NCBI GenBank assembly: GCA_050246595.1
Contig: JBFWVT010000072.1
Location: forward strand, 1 to 26,056
Direction of reading: 5' to 3'
Source: DATARH01 sp050246595
GTDB lineage: Bacteria > Pseudomonadota > Alphaproteobacteria > ATCC43930 > CGMCC-115725
DNA length: 26,056 nt
In this document: positions 8,488 to 14,530 of the stretch, one piece after another
How positions within the stretch are numbered: position 1 is the first letter of the stretch
Layout of the letters: each line of letters begins with the position of its first letter
Notes under the pieces: generated by a model
What the model was told of the DNA's origin: nothing
What the model saw: the letters and a program-made list of their open reading frames with translations, nothing else
Database searches by the model: none
Program-made: the position numbers and the translations under genes

Positions 8488-9474
8488 ATGGAATTCGGCA
8501 TTTTCCACGAGTTCTGGTCGACCGGCGCGGCCTCGCAGCAGGAGGCCTTTGCGAATTCGTTCGCGCAGATCGAAGCCGCCGAGGAATGGGGTCTCGACGC
8601 TGTCTGGCTCGCCGAAATCCATATGAATCCGACCCGTTCGCTGGTCTCGGCGCCGCTGACCGTGGCGAGCGCGATCGCGGCGTGCACGTCGCGGATCAGG
8701 ATCGGCACCGCGGTGCAGATCCTGCCGCTGGGACACCCGCTGCGCCTCGCCGAGGAAACCGCGACGATCGACCAGATCAGCCGGGGGCGGCTGATTTTCG
8801 GCATCGGGCGCAGCGCCTTTCCGCGCGCCTATACCGCCTACGGCATCTCCTACGAGGAGAGCCAGGACCGTTTCGCCGAAAGCCTCGACATCATCCGCAA
8901 GGCGTGGACCGAGCCGGTCGCGTCGTACAAGGGCCGGTATCACAGTTTCGAGAATTTTACTCTCGTGCCGCGCCCGGTGCAGGTGCCGCACCCGGAAATC
9001 CGCATCGCCGCCAGCCAGCACGACACCTATACCGCGATCGGCCGGCTCGGCTATAGGCTGTTCTCGGCGGTGCGCGCCAGCCCGCTCGGCGAGTTGCCGG
9101 AGCACACGCGGGCCTATCGCGAGGCCTGGGCGGAGGCCGGTCATCCGGGCCGCCCGCAGCTATATTTGCAGGTGCCGGTCTATATCGCCGAAGACCGGGA
9201 CCGCGCGCTGGCGGAGGCCAAGGACGGGATGATGCGGTTCTCGTCATACCGCGCCGATCTGCTGCGCGGTCCGCTGACTTACGACGAGGTGCTGCGCGAA
9301 AAAGGCATCGTCGGCACGCCGGACATGGTCGTCGACCGCCTGACCGAATTGCGGGAGAAAGCCGGTCTCGACGGCGTCTCGGCCGAGATCAACCCCGGCA
9401 GCATGCTGTCGCACGAGCAGGTCATGAGATCGCTGCGTCTGTGGTGCCGGGAGGTCATGCCACGGTTCAAGTGA
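8488..9474 (+). CDS. LLM-class (luciferase-like) flavin-dependent oxidoreductase
   Basis: 328 residues from ATG 8488, about 10 bases after GAGGGG; the frame is open much further upstream, but that part lies inside the DUF1194 gene. It is a TIM-barrel flavoenzyme of the bacterial luciferase superfamily. Members use F420 or reduced FMN for oxidations, monooxygenations or C-S/C-N cleavages. Recognisable parts are MEFGIFHEFWSTG (strand 1), AEEWGLDAVWLAEIH, TSRIRIGTAVQILPLGHPLR, the LAEETATIDQISRGRLIFGIGR core and VPHPEIRIAASQHDTY. The C-terminal GTPDMVVDRLTEL block is also typical. Substrate and cofactor preference cannot be read. It may be co-transcribed with DUF1194 (44-bp gap). Confidence 0.9.
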   Translation: MEFGIFHEFWSTGAASQQEAFANSFAQIEAAEEWGLDAVWLAEIHMNPTRSLVSAPLTVASAIAACTSRIRIGTAVQILPLGHPLRLAEETATIDQISRGRLIFGIGRSAFPRAYTAYGISYEESQDRFAESLDIIRKAWTEPVASYKGRYHSFENFTLVPRPVQVPHPEIRIAASQHDTYTAIGRLGYRLFSAVRASPLGELPEHTRAYREAWAEAGHPGRPQLYLQVPVYIAEDRDRALAEAKDGMMRFSSYRADLLRGPLTYDEVLREKGIVGTPDMVVDRLTELREKAGLDGVSAEINPGSMLSHEQVMRSLRLWCREVMPRFK

Positions 9475-9579
9475 TCGGCCATTCGCCGCCTGTCTCATCC
9501 TGACAGGCAAACACAATCCGTGGCTGCGCCTTTCGGCAGGGCCAGTGGACTCTGCAACAAGTTTGCAGCCGATAACCCA

Positions 9580-9607
9580 TTGCTTTTGCTAAATTCAACC
9601 ATAGATT
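9580..9607 (+). promoter_or_regulatory. Weak candidate sigma-70-type promoter for the TIR gene
   Basis: TTGCTT at 9580-9585 and TAGATT at 9602-9607 are separated by 16 bases in the most AT-rich part of the region. Both hexamers depart from consensus, and the leader would be about 195 bases. Confidence 0.2.
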
Positions 9608-9718
9608 ACGACATTCCGAAATCTTCTCCAATATCCCTCCGACGGAGCAGAGAATGGCACAGGATTGCGGCAATTTTTGCGATCACTCCGGGCCGTGAAT
9701 GGGAAGGCGAGGAGCGCA

Positions 9719-9786
9719 GATGGGTTGAGCGCAGCAAAGCCCATCATCCGCCTGACCAGCATGGGTTTTGCGTTGCTCAGCCCATC
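9719..9786. repeat. REP-like inverted pair upstream of the TIR gene
   Basis: Two 26-base arms, 9719-9744 (begins GATGGGTTGAGCGC) and 9761-9786 (ends TTGCTCAGCCCATC), are inverted repeats of each other with 21 of 26 positions matching and a 16-base spacer. Each arm is also an imperfect palindrome, GATGGG at one end and CCCATC at the other. This is the architecture of paired repetitive extragenic palindromes. A related single copy lies downstream of the TIR gene. Confidence 0.75.
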
Positions 9787-9810
9787 TCACGATCCACTGA
9801 AGGCGATGAA

Positions 9811-10920
9811 ATGAAGCGCGTTCTGACAGTCGGCTTGACCTATACGGGCGCTCCCATTGAGGAAGTTGAGATCGATAATCTGGGGCTTTGCCAACCCAGT
9901 GTGGATCAGGAGCAGGCGGCGTTTTCACTTTACGAATACGATATCATTATCATCAATCCACAGAGCTTCACCCATTTCCTCTTCGGGAAGGCTGGAAAAT
10001 TCTCAGAATCTTCCAGTGAGTTGAGCCATCTCAAGCGACAGAAGAATAGCTATGACATTGACACAGCTTTCGATGGCCATGACCGAGAAAAAGAGATGCA
10101 AGCCGCAATCGAGGCTGGTGCAACGGTTGTCTGGTGCTTGTCTGAACCAAAGCGAATGAATTTTTTCGGCTACCGCGAAACCTACAATGGGTATGTAGCT
10201 CCGAAAGTTGCTAAGCTGGTGAAGCAATCAGCCTTGCTGGTCAAAAAGGGACGACGCATGGGCAGCATCGACCCAGATAATCCATTTATGCGATATTTAG
10301 ATATTCTGGCGAGAACGGGCTGGACATTATGCCTTTCCGATGGGCAGGATGGATACTCTTCTTTCGCCTCAACGCCGGAAGGCTACAGTCTCGGGGGACG
10401 CGTTACTCTCGGCTCAACAGTAGGCTGGTTGATCACACCGCCTACTTCGGCTGAGACAGAGAACCAGCTTATACGAGACAGCCTGGCAATGGAGAGGGCT
10501 AACCCAAAGCTGGAGCGGTATCACGGCATCTTTCTTAGTCATACAAGTTCCGATAAGCATTTCGCGCGGCAGCTGCGGAATGATCTCTTAGAGCATGGCG
10601 TGCCGCGTGTCTGGATTGACGAGGCTGAGATAGAGATTGGCGATTCGCTCATTGCTAAAATAGAATCAGGCCTGAGAGAGACTCGCTACATTGGTGTTAT
10701 TCTCTCAACAAAATCTATTAATGCGCCATGGGTCAAGAGAGAGCTTGATGTCGCGATGAACCGTGAGATTGCCGGGGGCGATGTTGTGGTACTGCCATTA
10801 CTCTATGAGAAATGCGAATTGCCCGGTTTTCTGCAAGGGAAGCTGTATGCAGATTTTACCACAGTCGAGGAATACGAAGCCTCACTGTCTAAGCTGCTTC
10901 GGCGGCTGAGAATCCGGTAG
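9811..10920 (+). CDS. TIR-domain protein with uncharacterised N-terminal domain (candidate anti-phage defence)
   Basis: 369 residues from ATG 9811 (AAGG about nine bases upstream). The C-terminal part, about 237-365, is a bacterial TIR domain: FLSHTSSDKHFARQLRNDL, VWIDEAEIEIGDSLIAKIE and STKSINAPWVKRELDVA in the expected order. Bacterial TIRs commonly hydrolyse NAD+ or make cyclic ADP-ribose signals in anti-phage systems, and a conserved Glu in the DExE..xGDS segment is catalytic. Here E273 (or E271) is the candidate. The first roughly 225 residues match no family I know. They contain alternating hydrophobic strands (VLTVGL, YDIIIINP, ATVVWCL) suggesting an alpha/beta Rossmann-like fold, perhaps a sensor. 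No signal peptide or membrane segment is seen. Codon use and roughly 50% G+C (by eye) differ sharply from neighbours, which suggests horizontal transfer. No Thoeris ThsA or other partner is adjacent. Confidence 0.85.
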   Translation: MKRVLTVGLTYTGAPIEEVEIDNLGLCQPSVDQEQAAFSLYEYDIIIINPQSFTHFLFGKAGKFSESSSELSHLKRQKNSYDIDTAFDGHDREKEMQAAIEAGATVVWCLSEPKRMNFFGYRETYNGYVAPKVAKLVKQSALLVKKGRRMGSIDPDNPFMRYLDILARTGWTLCLSDGQDGYSSFASTPEGYSLGGRVTLGSTVGWLITPPTSAETENQLIRDSLAMERANPKLERYHGIFLSHTSSDKHFARQLRNDLLEHGVPRVWIDEAEIEIGDSLIAKIESGLRETRYIGVILSTKSINAPWVKRELDVAMNREIAGGDVVVLPLLYEKCELPGFLQGKLYADFTTVEEYEASLSKLLRRLRIR

Positions 10921-11042
10921 ACAGCGGCTGGTGGCAAACAACCACTCGGTAACTGCCGTAAGGAAGTTGTGATTTCCCATGAACGGGCTTATGCGGCTTC
11001 GGCCGGAAAGCGAGGGGAGCTCGTCATATCGCGGCGTTGCCA

Positions 11043-11071
11043 CATGGGCTCCGCGTTACTCAGCCCCTCTT
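11043..11071. repeat. REP-like copy downstream of the TIR gene
   Basis: CATGGGCTCCGCGTTACTCA followed by GCCC aligns in direct orientation with the copy at 9760-9788 (CATGGGTTTTGCGTTGCTCA followed by GCCC), with a few mismatches. The AT-rich TIR gene is therefore bracketed by direct relatives of the same short repeat, about 1.28 kb apart. Confidence 0.6.
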
Positions 11072-11110
11072 ATATCACCCGGCCAAGACGCGGACAATTC
11101 CCCCACCCTG

Positions 11111-11132
11111 CCTCCCCCGCAAGCGGAGGAGG
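11111..11132. repeat. Dispersed GC-rich palindrome (copy 1) between convergent TIR and crotonase genes
   Basis: Left arm CCTCCCCCGC, AA loop, right arm GCGGAGGAGG (one mismatch in the stem), with outer C-rich (11098-11107) and G-rich (11141-11147) flanks that could extend it. The sequence is almost identical to 25874-25895. It lies between two convergent stops and may also act as a bidirectional terminator. Confidence 0.75.
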
Positions 11133-11152
11133 GTTATAAAGAGGGGGTGCGG

Positions 11153-11956
11153 TTATCCCTTGACCGAGTCAAGCGTCGGGAGATGGTAGCGGTCCTGGGG
11201 GTCGTCCCAGCCTTTCCAGTTCGGGCGGCGCTTTTCGGCGAAGGCGGCGCGCGATTCCATGCGGTCGCTGAGCGCGCCGTGCTGGTGCAACGCCTGCGCG
11301 AGGCGCTGCTGTTCCGGGGTCGGGGACGGGCGCATCTGGCGCATCATGTGCACTGTGTTGACCCGCGAGGCCGGCGGCAGAGTGAGAAGATGCTCGGCCA
11401 TCGAGAGCGCGGTCGGGATCAGCGCGTCGGGTTCGGTGAGGCGGTTCAGGAAACCGATCTCGTAAAAGCGTTCGGCCGTGAAACGGAAGCCGAGCGCCAT
11501 CTCCATCGCGATCGGGTAGGGCAAATTTGCGACATGGCCGTGATTGTAGCCGCCGACCAGCCAGCGCTTGGCCTCGGAGACCTCGAAGATCGCGCCTTTC
11601 GCCGCGACCCGCAGATCGCAGCGCTCGACGAGCATGAACCCGCCACCCATCGCAAACCCGTTGACCGCGGCGATGATCGGCTTTTCGAGCGCGCCGGTCA
11701 TAAACGGGTCCTCGATCGCGGTTTTCGCGCCGCCGGGAGCGCCGCGCTGCAAACTCTCCTTCATATCCTCGCCGGCGCAGAAGCCGCGCCCGGAGCCGGT
11801 AAAGATCGCGACCTCGAAACGGTCGTCATGGCGGAACCGAGTCCAGGTCTCGGCAAGCAGGGTGCGCATCTCCGCGCTGAGCGCGTTGAGCCGCTCCGGG
11901 CGGTTCATCCGCACGATCAGGACCTGTCCGTGTTCCTCGGTTTCGACGACGGCCAT
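11153..11956 (-). CDS. Enoyl-CoA hydratase/isomerase (crotonase) family protein
   Basis: 267 residues from ATG 11956, with GGAGGGG just upstream; the frame extends to 12124, but the extra residues are Arg/Pro/Ala-rich and lack the fold. Motifs are VLIVRMNRPERLNALS (strand and CoA contact), GRGFCAGEDMKES (first oxyanion-hole NH), PIIAAVNGFAMGGGFML (second oxyanion hole) and IFEVSEAKRWL. Of the two catalytic glutamates of rat mitochondrial hydratase, the E164 equivalent is kept (E128), but the E144 equivalent is Met (M108 in GGGFM). This points to an isomerase or another crotonase reaction rather than standard hydration. It lies near other acyl-CoA genes but is divergent from the CoA transferase. 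Confidence 0.88.
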   Translation of the reverse strand: MAVVETEEHGQVLIVRMNRPERLNALSAEMRTLLAETWTRFRHDDRFEVAIFTGSGRGFCAGEDMKESLQRGAPGGAKTAIEDPFMTGALEKPIIAAVNGFAMGGGFMLVERCDLRVAAKGAIFEVSEAKRWLVGGYNHGHVANLPYPIAMEMALGFRFTAERFYEIGFLNRLTEPDALIPTALSMAEHLLTLPPASRVNTVHMMRQMRPSPTPEQQRLAQALHQHGALSDRMESRAAFAEKRRPNWKGWDDPQDRYHLPTLDSVKG

Positions 11957-12053
11957 TTTCCCCTCCGGTTGCTCGGGATTGCGGTGTTGCGCGCAAACTA
12001 GCACCACCGGACACGCCGGGCAAAACCCGGCAGACGCCGAAGAGCGGGGGCCG

Positions 12054-12314
12054 TCAGCGGTTGCGGCGCAGCGCCGGTTCGCTGGCCTTGTCGGCGATGT
12101 CGCCCTCGGTGTCGATCGGACCACGCTCGCTGTCGCGGTCCCAGGCGATCGCGGCGCGGCCGTGGACCGGGCAATCCCGGTCGATGTCGATCTCGCGCCC
12201 GGCGGTCTGCGCCGCCCCGCCGGGATCGGGGCAGGTGCAGCCCTGGGCGTGCGCCTCGGGCGAGCCGGGCAGCGGTGACTGGCGGTCGGGGGTCATGCGG
12301 CGGTCTGCTGTCAT
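12054..12314 (-). CDS. Small hypothetical protein with Cys/His motifs
   Basis: 86 residues (ATG 12314; an ATG at 12296 is also possible). The sequence contains HAQGCTCPDPGGA and, about 20 residues later, IDIDRDCPVHGRAAIAWD. The spacing C-x-C and C-P-x-H suggests a small metal-binding site, and the DRDCPVHG ending resembles conserved short proteins of unknown function in actinobacteria and proteobacteria. Composition is not that of a shadow frame. RBS is weak. It precedes the crotonase gene on the same strand with a 97-bp gap and could be co-transcribed; divergent from scoA. I do not recognise a named family. Confidence 0.55.
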   Translation of the reverse strand: MTADRRMTPDRQSPLPGSPEAHAQGCTCPDPGGAAQTAGREIDIDRDCPVHGRAAIAWDRDSERGPIDTEGDIADKASEPALRRNR

Positions 12315-12475
12315 ACCCGCAAGAACCGAGACAGGGCCGGTTTGTTCCGAACCGGCGCGGGCCGGAGAGAACCCGCCAAATTGCCAGCCGTATTGCCGGT
12401 CAAATCGCCAGAGGGCAAATTGACAGGCGGGTCGCGCCGGTTCTATGACCGGCCGGTACTGCCTAGGATGGTGCG

Positions 12476-13183
12476 ATGGCGAACAAGGTCTATCCCGATG
12501 CCGCTGCGGCGCTCGACGGGCTGCTGCGCGACGGCATGACGATGATGGCCGGCGGGTTCGGTCTGTGCGGCATCCCCGAAAAGCTGATCCTGGCGATCCG
12601 CGACTCCGGGGTCAAAGACCTGACATTCGTCTCGAACAATGCCGGGATCGACGGCGCTGGGCTCGGCCTCTTGCTCGAAACCCGGCAGATCCGCAAGATG
12701 ATCTCATCCTATGTCGGCGAGAACCGGCTGTTCGCCGATCTCTATTTGAAGGGCGAACTCGACCTCGAATTCAACCCGCAGGGCACCCTCGCCGAACGCA
12801 TCCGGGCCGGCGGCGCCGGTATTCCGGCGTTTTTTACAAAGACCGGGGTCGGCACGCTGGTCGCCGAGGGCAAGGAAGTTCGGGAATTCGACGGCGAGAT
12901 CTACCTGATGGAGCGCGGCATCGTCGCGGATCTGGCGATCGTGCATGCCTGGATGGGCGACCGCGAAGGCAATCTCGTCTATCGCAAGACCGCGCGCAAT
13001 TTCAACCCGGTCATGGCGACCGCCGGTCGGGTGACGGTGGCCGAGGTCGAGCACCTCGTCGAACCCGGCGAGATCGATCCCGATCATATCCATACACCGG
13101 GAATTTTCGTGCAGCGCCTCGTGCACTACCCGGACTACGAGAAGCGCATCGAGCAGCGCACGGTCAGAAAACGCGGGAATTGA
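12476..13183 (+). CDS. scoA: 3-oxoacid CoA-transferase subunit A
   Basis: 235 residues. The alpha subunit of a family I CoA transferase (succinyl-CoA:3-ketoacid type), which moves CoA from succinyl-CoA or another donor to acetoacetate-like acids. Signature 1 of the family, GGFGLCGIPEKL (26-37), is clear, followed by LTFVSNNAGIDGAGLGLLL, KMISSYVGENRLF, QGTLAERIRAGGAGIPAFFT and ARNFNPVMATAGRVTVAEVE. Length agrees with bacterial ScoA/AtoD-like subunits. An AGGATGGTGCG stretch precedes the ATG. The beta subunit follows 174 bases later, separated by a palindromic repeat. Substrate could be acetoacetate, 3-oxoadipate or dehydrocarnitine; neighbouring genes do not settle it. Confidence 0.94.
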   Translation: MANKVYPDAAAALDGLLRDGMTMMAGGFGLCGIPEKLILAIRDSGVKDLTFVSNNAGIDGAGLGLLLETRQIRKMISSYVGENRLFADLYLKGELDLEFNPQGTLAERIRAGGAGIPAFFTKTGVGTLVAEGKEVREFDGEIYLMERGIVADLAIVHAWMGDREGNLVYRKTARNFNPVMATAGRVTVAEVEHLVEPGEIDPDHIHTPGIFVQRLVHYPDYEKRIEQRTVRKRGN

Positions 13184-13190
13184 GGGAACT

Positions 13191-13325
13191 CCCCCTCTCC
13201 GCCCCCAGGGGGGGAGAAGGACGGGGTGAGGTGGGGGATTCCAGGGCGGTTGCCGATACCCACCTCACCCTCCCGCGCCTTGCGGCGCGGGCCCCTCCCT
13301 CTCCCCCCTGAAGGGTGGAGAGGGG
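13191..13325. repeat. Dispersed GC-rich palindrome (copy 2) between the two CoA-transferase subunit genes
   Basis: Nested inverted repeats: CCCCTCTCC (13192-13200) with GGAGAGGGG (13317-13325); GGGTGAGGTGGG (ending 13235) with CCCACCTCACCC (13259-13270); and a small internal CGCGCC/GGCGCG hairpin near 13274-13289. The whole interval is about 135 bases and noncoding. The arms share the CCTC/GAGGGG composition of the copies at 11111 and 25874 but form a larger structure. Confidence 0.8.
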
Positions 13326-13357
13326 TAGTGTTGCACCGGGCGAGAGGAGGGCCTGAC

Positions 13358-14005
13358 ATGCCTTGGTCACGCGACGACATGGCGCGGCGCGCCGCCGCCG
13401 AGCTTCAGGACGGGTTTTATGTGAATCTGGGGATCGGCATCCCGACCCTGGTGTCGAACTACATCCCGCCCGGCATCACCGTGCAATTGCAAAGCGAGAA
13501 CGGGATGATGGGGATGGGGCCGTTCCCGTATGAGGGCGAGGAGGACCCCGACCTGATCAATGCCGGCAAGCAGACCGTCACCGAATTGCCGACCACCAGC
13601 TATTTCGACAGCGCGCAATCGTTCGGGATGATCCGCGGCGGGCATATCGATCTGTCGATTCTCGGCGCGATGCAGGTGGCCGAGAACGGCGATCTGGCGA
13701 ACTGGATGATCCCCGGACGCATGGTCAAGGGGATGGGCGGCGCGATGGACCTCGTTGCCGGGGTCAAGCGGGTCGTCGTGCTGATGGAGCATACGGCGAA
13801 GGGCGAGCCGAAACTGCTGCACCGCTGCACCCTGCCGCTGACCGGGGCCGGGGTGGTCGATATCGTCATCACCGATCTGGCGGTTTTCACGATCGACAAA
13901 AAGGGCGGCGGGATGGAGCTGATCGAGCTGTCCCCCGACGTGTCGCTGGCCGAGGTCAGGCGGCAGACCGAGGCCGCGTTCCGGGTCCGCCCCGGTCTGG
14001 AATAG
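13358..14005 (+). CDS. scoB: 3-oxoacid CoA-transferase subunit B
   Basis: 215 residues from ATG 13358, seven bases after GAGGAGG; the frame is open upstream to 13226, but that part is repeat. The beta subunit carries the catalytic glutamate in the SENGMMGMGP motif (E47), which forms the glutamyl-CoA thioester. Other family stretches are VNLGIGIPTLVSNYIP, FDSAQSFGMIRGGHIDLSIL, GAMQVAENGDLANWMIPGR and the GGAMDLVAG to VLMEHTAKG region. With subunit A it forms the active heterotetramer in the cytosol. The separate RBS and the palindrome between the genes may let the subunits be expressed unequally. Convergent with the dehydrogenase gene across a 523-bp gap. Confidence 0.94.
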   Translation: MPWSRDDMARRAAAELQDGFYVNLGIGIPTLVSNYIPPGITVQLQSENGMMGMGPFPYEGEEDPDLINAGKQTVTELPTTSYFDSAQSFGMIRGGHIDLSILGAMQVAENGDLANWMIPGRMVKGMGGAMDLVAGVKRVVVLMEHTAKGEPKLLHRCTLPLTGAGVVDIVITDLAVFTIDKKGGGMELIELSPDVSLAEVRRQTEAAFRVRPGLE

Positions 14006-14128
14006 ACCGCTCCGGGTGATACGCCGGGCCGGCTGATCCTCAGCGATCTCCGGCGGACCGTCACGCAGCGCCGGGTTTGCATGTCAGCATGCGGAGCCGC
14101 GTGCGGCCCCTGTCTTGCTAAAATGCGA

Positions 14129-14150
14129 CGAGCCGGCGAGAGCCGGCTCG
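14129..14150. terminator. Perfect 9-bp stem with GAGA tetraloop downstream of scoB
   Basis: CGAGCCGGC, loop GAGA, GCCGGCTCG, then TTTG on the plus strand; on the minus strand it is followed by a short T run (CATTTTAG). It could terminate the CoA-transferase transcript or a transcript coming from the other side. Confidence 0.55.
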
Positions 14151-14160
14151 TTTGCTGGCG

Positions 14161-14290
14161 CAATGTGCTGAGAAGGTGCTGGCGTGGACGCTCTTCGGAA
14201 AGGTTCGTCGGGTGCGGAAAGGTGCGTGTCTGCCACTGAACGTTACGTTGTGTTACACAGTGTCATAAATCGGCGGCCCCTGCAAGCGTA
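14161..14290. repeat. Diverged repeat, copy A (240-bp period)
   Basis: Aligns without large gaps to 14401-14530 at exactly 240-bp offset. Both begin CAAYGTGCTGAG and share CTT..GAAAGGT..GT blocks. A 37-base core (14238-14274) contains CGTTACGTTGTGTTACACAG, then TGTCATAAATCGGC. Core identity between copies is 33 of 37 bases. The central TGTGT-T-ACACA is an 11-bp inverted repeat of operator type. Confidence 0.8.
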
Positions 14291-14363
14291 AAATCAGCTT
14301 TTGCCTCTTATCCGCCCCGCAACCCGGAAAGCTGGTACGGTTGCGGCTGGCCGAGGCAGGCGG

Positions 14364-14384
14364 CGGGCCGGGAAGACCGGCCCG
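14364..14384. other. Second stem-loop of the convergent region
   Basis: CGGGCCGG (14364-14371), loop GAAGA, CCGGCCCG (14377-14384). It sits about the same distance before repeat copy B as the GAGA hairpin does before copy A, so hairpin plus core looks like a duplicated module. Confidence 0.6.
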
Positions 14385-14400
14385 TCAGTCATGACCCTGA

Positions 14401-14530
14401 CAACGTGCTGAGGCGGTGCGGAGGCGGATGCTTGCGAAAGGTGCGTTAAGCGCGGATGAAGATGCTTATTGGCCGCCGGACGTTACGATGTGTTACACAA
14501 TGTCATGAATCGGCCGCAAGCGCAAGCGTC
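14401..14530. repeat. Diverged repeat, copy B (240-bp period)
   Basis: Counterpart of 14161-14290. Its core at 14478-14514 reads GGACGTTACGATGTGTTACA, then CAATGTCATGAATCGGC. It again includes TGTGT-T-ACACA, now at 14490-14500. The end touches the stop codon of the dehydrogenase gene at 14529. Confidence 0.8.

Larger units (their letters stand above)
9475..9810. other. Intergenic region upstream of the TIR gene (336 bp)
   Basis: This stretch is markedly richer in A+T than the flanking genes, especially 9560-9680. It holds a weak promoter-like pair (9580-9607) and a REP-like inverted pair (9719-9786). The TIR reading frame stays open through it back to 9520. I do not treat that extension as coding, because the REP-like palindromes fall inside it, there is no convincing RBS at its start, and the ATG at 9811 opens a clean beta-strand. 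Confidence 0.6.
14006..14528. other. Convergent intergenic region with hairpins and a diverged 240-bp-period repeat
   Basis: 523 bases between two converging stops. In order: small hairpins near 14078-14103, a perfect GAGA-tetraloop hairpin (14129-14150), repeat copy A (14161-14290), an AT-richer linker, a second hairpin (14364-14384) and repeat copy B (14401-14530). I find no convincing protein-coding frame, and its function is unknown. Confidence 0.75.

Noticed and set aside
9719..9786. Possible two-repeat CRISPR remnant
   Set aside because: Arms are inverted rather than direct, only 16 bases apart and self-palindromic, with no cas genes. REP-like fits better.
9520..9810. N-terminal extension of the TIR protein (97 extra codons)
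   Set aside because: The frame is open but covers an inverted REP-like pair and AT-rich promoter-like DNA. The ATG at 9811 has an RBS and opens a typical beta-strand.
12315..12475. Possible gene in the divergent gap before scoA
   Set aside because: Frames here are short and Arg-rich and lack an RBS. The gap is better seen as the promoter region of two divergent units.
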